A stretch of DNA of 64,000 nucleotides from Mesorhabditis belari (taxonomy: Eukaryota; Nematoda; Chromadorea; Rhabditida; Rhabditidae): positions 1,784,501 through 1,848,500 of the forward strand of contig CAUEEP010000926.1 in NCBI GenBank assembly GCA_958450365.1. Reading direction: 5' to 3'. This document shows positions 57,985 through 64,000 of this stretch, one piece after another. The notes below the pieces were generated by a model. It made no database searches, was not told the origin of the DNA, and saw only the letters and a program-made list of their open reading frames with translations. The translations under genes and the position numbers were made by a program. Numbering within the stretch: position 1 is the stretch's first letter; every line of letters begins with the position of its first letter.

Positions 57985-58168
57985 ATTGCTTCTCAATTGC
58001 TTCCTTGCTTCCCAATTGCTTCCCAATTGCTTCCCAATTGCTTCCCAATTGCTTCCCAATTGCTTCCCAATTGCTTCCCAATTGCTTCCTTGCTTCCCAA
58101 TTGCTTCCTTGCTTCCCAATTGCCTCTCAATTGCTTCTCAATTGCTTCCTTGCTTCCCAATTGCTTCA
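57985..58168. repeat. 11-bp minisatellite
   Basis: About 16 copies of CCCAATTGCTT, some extended with CCTTG. Confidence 0.85.
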
Positions 58169-58440
58169 AGTTCTTCACGAGAGGTGATATCATTTTTTAT
58201 ATTTGAAAGCTCACCACGTGACCATGGGATAAACAAGTACCTTTTCCCATTTTTTTGTCACAAAACATTCTGGTTGAGTTTTTTTTGCAGCTCTTTAGTG
58301 AAAGAAAGGAAAAAACAAAGGAGTAATGAATTAATCAACATCATTCTCTTGCTTGATCAAGAAATTCGAGTTTTCTTTACTCTTTCAAACTCTTGATCTA
58401 TTTAAATGTCACTACCAATATTCAGCTTTCGTTTTATTTC

Positions 58441-58696
58441 ATATTATTCAGCGTTTACAAGTAACAAGTACAAGAACAAATGAAATAATCGATGACGACG
58501 CACAGCAATGACGGTTTCGTTGTGTCGGGTGAGAGCGCATTATAGAAAACAAAAGGGTCAACTTTTAGATTCCTACATCTAACATGTTACTTGTATCGGT
58601 TAAGATTTTAATAGATTTGGTACAAGTTGAGTCTTGATGAGCTTCTACAGTCTTGATGAACTTGTACTTGTTCCTTGTAAACGCTGAATAATATGA
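58441..58696. mobile_element. MITE-like element with 34-bp inverted ends
   Basis: ATATTATTCAGCGTTTACAA at the left and its inverse at the right bound about 255 bp without coding potential. Confidence 0.6.
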
Positions 58697-59682
58697 ATCG
58701 CTGGTCTTCGATCTCTTTCAACTAGGTACAAGTTGAGTCTTGATGAGCTTCTATAGTTCTATTGAAGTAAGGACGATCATTTTTCTTTCATAGCTTTACA
58801 TAGATAATTTTCTTAGCTTTACTCGTTTTCTGAATCTTCTCAAACCTTCGTCCAAAGTGTGCTTTCAAGCTTCTTTACAACATTGTACAAAATGAAAACA
58901 TTTTTTTAAACTTTACCTCACTAACAACCAAAAGGAGCGACCCTTTTAGACCAGTATAGAATTCATTTTTTCATTAACGATAATAGAATTCGGCTTTAGA
59001 GCCTTTTTAAGAGCTAATCGCTGGTCTTCGATCTCTTTCAATTAGGGTTGCATGGAAGAGTGGGAGACTCAGTCCTTGTTTCGCTTTTGTCTCAAAAAAA
59101 AGGCAACTCCTAGACCCATCCTCCATCGAAGAACCTCCAACTTTGTCTCTTTCTCTAGCCAAAAAGTGAGTAGGGATGAGAAGCGAGCAAAAAAAAAGCC
59201 GATTGCCGAGAGAGGTCCTAAAAATCCGGGCACTCTCACATACACACACACACGCATAGAGTCCTACTCCGCTCCCCAATCCAACTAGGCCCATGTGACC
59301 CTCTCTTCTGCTCTCTTACCCACCTTTCCCGATAAGGTTCAATAAGCAGAGTGCTTACCTATTCACCCCCCATGTTTTTATAGATTTCCTCCAGCTTTCC
59401 CAATTCTCAAATTTTTAGGCAAAAGTGTTTTGCTATTGAGTCTTAGAGAAAAATGTTTTGCTATTTATACATCATTTAAAATTCTTCAATGCCTAACTGC
59501 AAATGAATTCAATTTACTGTTTATTTATTGATGAAAATTTATGCCAACAAAGCCTCTTCTTAAGCTCTTATCTAAAAGTTCTTCTGATTTTATTTCAATT
59601 TCAATTTCATTCATAGGTTTTTAAAGAAATTTCAAAGAAATCCAATCAGATTTTCTTGAAATTTTCTGAAAAGATAAAAGAT

Positions 59683-59890
59683 AAATGAACGCGCACACTT
59701 TCTGGATGTTCTAATCGATTTCTAGGGCCATGTGGACCGTTTCTAGGGCCATGTGAACCGTTTCTAGAGCCCGTTCCTTTTTCTCGATCCGTTTCCACGG
59801 CGATCCGCAATTCGAAAATCCACGATTTTGCTCGTACCTTGACTGTTTGTTTTTGTTGAAACGTTGAATTTGCTCTCATTCGATAGATCA
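59683..59890. repeat. Dispersed repeat, copy 1
   Basis: AATGAACGCGCACACTTTCT to TTGAATTTGCTCTCATTCG; matches 63514-63700 in direct orientation. Confidence 0.75.
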
Positions 59891-60122
59891 GTGATGGAGC
59901 AAGCTCCGAGCCGAAAAGTCCGATTCGCATAACCCGGGGCAAGCGATTCTAAAATGAAATTTTCTGAAAAGATAGCTATTAGTAGAAGGGCTATTATAAA
60001 AATTGAGATCGAGAATTGCTTTGCTTTTACTTTTCAAATTTCAACTCTGAAATCAGATTAGAAAAGCTGGATCAGATAAAGTGTTTTTGCGGCGAGAGAT
60101 TCAGTAAACTTGAAATTTAATT

Positions 60123-60502
60123 TACCGTAAATACTGTAATTGGACCCCACCCCCATAATGACGGTGCGGAGTGTTGCGTAGCCGAGCTTTGAACGAGTTT
60201 TTCTCGACACTGGTTTATGCTACAATGCGCGCTTAGGTATCAAAAAATAGCTGAAATTCAGGGCTATTTTTCGATATCAACAGACGGAGCGTCGCGTAGT
60301 CTAGCTTTGAACGAGTTTTTCTCGACACTGGTTTATGCTACAATGCGCGCTTAGATATCAAAAAATAGCCTTGAATTTCAGCCATTTTTTGATACCAAAG
60401 ACGCATTTTTTGAAAGTAGGGGCGCTTTGAAAAAAATGAAAAAACTTTTGCGACTACGCGACTGTACGAGGAGGGTGGGGTACTATTACAGTATTTAAGG
60501 TA
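60123..60502 (+). mobile_element. pogo-type MITE, dimer form
   Basis: Two modules; the first core is CTGAAATTCAGGG and the second is reversed. The right end is slightly mutated (TATTTAAGGTA). Confidence 0.85.
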
Positions 60503-61067
60503 AATGTTTTCTAAACCCCTTACCGGCATCCATCCCCTTCCATGGGGTCTTTCGGGTGTCATTCCCCATCTCGCATACAATCTTTTCCAATTTCAACTCT
60601 AAAATCAGATCAGAAAAGCTGTATCAGATAAAGTGTTCTTGCGGCGAGAGATTCAGTAAACTTGAAATTTAATTTATGTATTTCCTTGCTATAAACATTT
60701 TACCGTAACCAAAGCTGATTTCAAGCCAAAATCTAGTCTTTATTAGGTTCTTATTGGTGCTTTTTTAAACGAAAAAACTAAAGTCAGATAGGGATAGACA
60801 TTGTTTTCTTTCTTCAAGCAATTCCCCTCTCTATCCCATCGTTTTCCACTCCGAGATTTTATTGAATTTCCTCTTCTTTCCCATCCTTTTATTCTTCAAA
60901 AATTGAAAGAATTCTCGAAACAAATTCACGAATAGGCTTTTGAAAATCGAAAAAAAACTCATGACAACAACAATTCTTTGAAAGTTTCTCTACTTTATAG
61001 CTAAAATTTATAGCTAAACTTTGCGGTGTACTTTATGTAATTAGAAACGAAACCTTTCTGGCGTACT

Positions 61068-61454
61068 TACCGTAAATACTGTAATAGTACCCCACCCCCA
61101 TAATGACGATGCAGAGTGTTGCGTAGTCTAGCTTTGAACGGGTTTTTCTCGACACTGGTTTATGCTACAATGTACGCTTAAGGAGCAAAAAATAGCCCTG
61201 AATTTCAGCTATTTTTTGATATCAAAAGACGGAGCATCGCGTAGCCTAGCTTTGAACGAGTTTTTCTCGACACTGGTTTATGCTACAATGCTCGCTTAGG
61301 TATCAAAAAATAGCCCTGAATCTCAGCTATTTTTTGATACCAAAGACGCATTTTTTGAAAGTACGGGCGCTTTGAAAAAAATGAAATACTAAAAAACTTT
61401 TGCGACTACGCGACTGTACGAGGGGGCTGGGGTACTATTACAGTATTTACGGTA
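61068..61454 (+). mobile_element. pogo-type MITE, dimer form, with long flanking duplication
   Basis: Two modules, both cores in the CCCTGAATTTCAG orientation. The 24 bases before the element (GAAACGAAACCTTTCTGGCG and TACT) recur directly after it, far longer than the usual TA duplication. Confidence 0.85.
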
Positions 61455-62001
61455 TGAAACGAAACCTTTCTGGCGTACTTAAGTTTCTATTGGAAACGAT
61501 TAACGTGAAAAATATCAAGAATTCATGGAATTTTTAAGAAAAAGCTTGATAAGAAAAAGATTTTCCCACAAAAAATAACATTGAAAAGCTTTAAATACCG
61601 AACTTGTGAGGGAAATTTTTGGCTTATTCACTGGATGCTCAAAAATTCAGAATTTTCAATCTAATTTTTGCGCATTTTTTTGTCTCTAAGCACCATTTTC
61701 TCACATCGATTCTTTCACCCGTTCTTTGTCTATTTTCTTTTCTTCTAGCTTCAGGGGAAATTTGAGGAGATTTTGGCCATGCATTCCTTCATTTCTCTGG
61801 CCACACTTGCTCCTCCCCACTTCTCTTTTTTTTTTGGACGCTTTCGGATTGAGTTTCACACTTTATCCTGTTCTCTTGGCACTTTTATCTTTATTTTTTT
61901 TTTGCCAGGCTTATGAATGGTGAAATCATTTTTTCCTTAATGCTTTCTATTTTTGATCTGGAGCAAGCCCATTGGTTAGCCCCCTCCCTAGGTGGGCTCA
62001 T

Positions 62002-62169
62002 AAACTTACCTGGCTGGGGGGTTTCTCGTGATCACCAAGACGGGACCCCCATGGTGAGACATGGTCATTGCACTTTTGACTGTGTTGACCCGTGTGGCAG
62101 CTCCGAGTTCAGGTTAACTAACAGCTAAATTTTGCGTGCTGGGCTGGGTTGGGTTCACGCGGCGCTGCC
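62002..62169 (+). pseudogene. U1 snRNA pseudogene, copy 8
   Basis: The 5' two-thirds are intact, including the donor-pairing end and U1A loop. The Sm site has lost one U (AAAUUUUGCG) and the last stem is scrambled (GGGCUGGGUUGGGUUCACGC), so the 3' hairpin cannot form properly. The promoter block is cut: only the part from ATCTGGAGCAAGC onward remains. Probably not functional. Confidence 0.8.
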
Positions 62170-62487
62170 AAACAAGTCAACGATTGCAATGTTGTGTCGC
62201 AGCCCCACAAATTTATCTGTTTTAACTCCACTGTGCAACGGTTTTGTTTAAAGTGTTTATTTTCATTATCAACCAGCTCTTACTATTTTTAGTCACACAT
62301 TACTTGAATTTCTTTAATGGAGACTAAAAATTCAAATCTGAGAGAAAAGGAGCCGTTCCCAGTTGAATAAAACCAAAATAAAACTAATCTTCAGATATTC
62401 TGTCCATTGCTTGAGTATCTTAAACTCCAATAAAAGGATTTAAACTTCTTTTTTTGCCCGTGGCAAGACATCCCCGATCACCCAGAT

Positions 62488-62527
62488 GTTCTTTGTGCGC
62501 GAGCGTAATCGCTCTCGATCTGGCGCA
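62488..62527 (+). promoter_or_regulatory. U1 upstream block (probable PSE), copy 9
   Basis: Same block (CGTAATCGCTCTCGATCTGG) at the standard spacing. Copy 8 lacks its first half. Confidence 0.7.
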
Positions 62528-62563
62528 AGCCCATTGGTTAACCCCCTCCCTCGGCGGCCTCAT

Positions 62564-62726
62564 AAACTTACCTGGCTGGGGGTTTCTCGTGATCATCAAG
62601 ACGGGACCCCCATGGTGAGACATGGTCATTGCACTTTTGACTGTGTTGACCTGTGTGGCAGCTCCGAGTTGGGGTTCGCTAACAGCTAAATTTTTGCGTG
62701 AGGGGCTGCGTTCGCGCGGCCCTGCC
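62564..62726 (+). ncRNA. U1 snRNA gene, copy 9
   Basis: An intact U1 with all landmarks and a complete upstream block. It forms a tandem pair with copy 8. Copies 8 and 9 with their spacer match copies 2 and 1 at 4.87-5.61 kb in inverted orientation, so the pair was duplicated as a unit. Confidence 0.92.
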
Positions 62727-63305
62727 AATTTCAAAATTACAATATTTGGCGGGCTGGCGATCGTTGTGCAAACAGAATGTCCAGAGAAAGCAATGAGGAA
62801 TGTTCCTGGATTTTAGTTCAATTTGGTATCATTTAACAAACTGAAGTTTCCTTTTAGAACTATATCAAAATTCAACATTAATATAATCTCTAAACAAAAT
62901 AATTGAGTTTCAAAGCGTCGTATTTATTCAAAAGTTCCTTTTAACGGACTAGCTCTTGTCCCGAATCTTATCTCATTCGTTTTCTACTCTCATGTTGTTT
63001 TTCTTTCTTCAGAAGTCCCATTCAATTCCTTTTTTTCTTTTCCTCGTTTTCTCGCTCACTAATCACATCACGGGATTCGATGTCTTTTTTTCAAAAAACG
63101 AAAACATTCTCTTTCTTGTCACGTACTTCTCTCTATGGCCAATTTGTGGGATTTCTCCGAGATTTGCTGACTTTTTGCAAATATTTCTCTTTATTCTGAA
63201 AGTTAAAGCTCAATTTATTCAAAAATTTGCTTCAAATTTGCTCAATTCAAAAAATTTAGACTTAATCAAGCGCTTTTCGATTTCGATTGGAGAAAGCCTG
63301 TGAAA

Positions 63306-63423
63306 ATGTCGGGCGGATCGGGTGATGGAGCCGGGAAACCGTTGATGCTCGGGGTGAACAATCCGTTTGCTGAGAACCCATCGATGATGACACTTGCACA
63401 ATATCAGGACACGTGCATTCCGG
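63306..63423 (+). CDS. Possible first coding exon of a gene leaving the window
   Basis: An ATG opens about 39 codons (MSGGSGDGAGKPLML...) that run into a good splice donor (GTAAAT). The peptide contains an NPF tripeptide (VNNPFAENP), the kind bound by EH domains in endocytic proteins, and a TLAQYQDTC segment. Codon use looks like the other exons here, and the upstream sequence is a pyrimidine-rich leader without repeats. I do not recognise the protein. An NPF near the N-terminus would suit a membrane-trafficking protein such as a SCAMP, but that is a guess. No second exon was found before the window ends, where repeats resume. Confidence 0.4.
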
Positions 63424-63513
63424 GTAAATTTTAGTGCTTCTCACTCTTCTTTCTGTCTTTTTCCAGTCACTTTTCCAGTGCCAAAGGTAGACTTATGTGC
63501 TTCAGATGAGTGA

Positions 63514-63795
63514 AAATGAACGCGCACACTTCCTGGATGTTCTAATCGATTTCTAGGGTCATGTGAACCGTTTCTAAGGCCCGTTCCTTTTTCTCGATCC
63601 GTTTCCACGGATCGAGATCCACGAATTCGAAAATCCACGAATTTTGCTCGTACCTTGACTGGGTTTTCTTTGAAAAACGTTGAATTTGCTCTCATTCGAT
63701 AGAAAATTTGATTTCAAGTCAAATGAAAGTAAGCTCAACGTTTTTTCAAATAAACCCGGCTAAGATACGAGCAAAATACGTAGATTGCCAACGGC
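63514..63795. repeat. Dispersed repeat, copy 2, with partial inverse
   Basis: Same repeat as at 59.68 kb, followed at 63.72-63.79 kb by a partial inverted copy (TACGAGCAAAATACGTAGAT). It directly follows the possible exon at 63.3 kb. Confidence 0.7.
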
Positions 63796-64000
63796 AAACA
63801 ACTGAAAGGACTGAAAAAAGGGCGGAGTTAACATGGCTGCAAACCTGGCAAGGCCATTCAGAAGCCTGGTCTAGGCCTGGCTTTCTGGGGACTCAGGAAT
63901 TGTTTACTAGTGAAGCGAGAACCAGACTTCTGACCGAACTCTGGCCTTTCCTGACTTGATCTTGCCTGGAAAGCTGAAAGAAATTTTTTAGTCCTGAATG

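Larger units (their letters stand above)
61950..62730. repeat. U1-bearing duplicon, inverted copy of 4.87-5.61 kb
   Basis: The spacer between U1 copies 8 and 9 (ATTACTTGAATTTCTTTAAT; TTAAACTCCAATAAAAGGAT) is the inverse of the spacer between copies 2 and 1. Confidence 0.85.
59000..63305. other. Repeat-rich region without recognised protein gene
   Basis: Outside the two MITE dimers, the dispersed repeat and the U1 pair, the sequence is AT-rich and no exon chain could be built. AATCAGAT[C/T]AGAAAAGCTG repeats on both sides of the 60.1 kb MITE. Confidence 0.4.

Noticed and set aside
57976..58396. Plus-strand frames rich in Leu-Pro-Asn-Cys-Phe
   Set aside because: Produced by the 11-bp CCCAATTGCTT minisatellite.

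Overview
The window is nematode nuclear DNA, most likely from a rhabditid (clade V) worm. It is AT-rich. The genes are split into many exons of roughly 50-150 bp with GT..TTTCAG-type introns. Three long, recognisable animal genes can be followed exon by exon. Species cannot be named from sequence alone.

Layout. (1) 2.2-13.2 kb, minus strand: an astacin-family metalloprotease (nas type) with propeptide, furin site, catalytic domain, EGF, CUB and an acidic tail; its 5' end was not found. (2) 22.3-35.1 kb, plus strand: a complete NR1-type NMDA receptor subunit (nmr-1-like), 29 exons, 957 codons by my reading. (3) 36.2-45.5 kb, minus strand: a complete secreted neprilysin-like M13 peptidase, 25 exons, 725 codons. 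(4) 63.3 kb, plus strand: a possible first exon of a gene leaving the window. The rest of 45.5-63.3 kb is almost all repeats.

The most notable find is nine U1 snRNA loci: four in one intron of the astacin gene, one in an nmr-1 intron, two tail-to-tail near 18 kb and two in tandem at 62 kb. Each good copy has the 5' splice-site-pairing end, the U1A loop, an Sm site and a UUCG-capped last stem. Most carry a shared block 36-76 bp upstream that should be the PSE promoter. Two copies are clearly broken. Long flanking homologies show that the loci spread by segmental duplication, often inverted.

The mobile-element load is heavy. A pogo/Tigger-like element with a damaged transposase (51.8-53.1 kb) shares its terminal repeats with about nine MITEs across the window. 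These MITEs exist as monomers and internal dimers, with a short core that occurs in both orientations. A second MITE family, a Tc1-like MITE pair, a mariner-type MITE, mariner fragments, tRNA-derived SINEs and several foldback elements are also present. Introns hold minisatellites of 11, 12, 17, 20 and 41 bp; the 41-bp array is very GC-rich. The three protein genes share no obvious pathway, although two (astacin and neprilysin) are secreted zinc peptidases.
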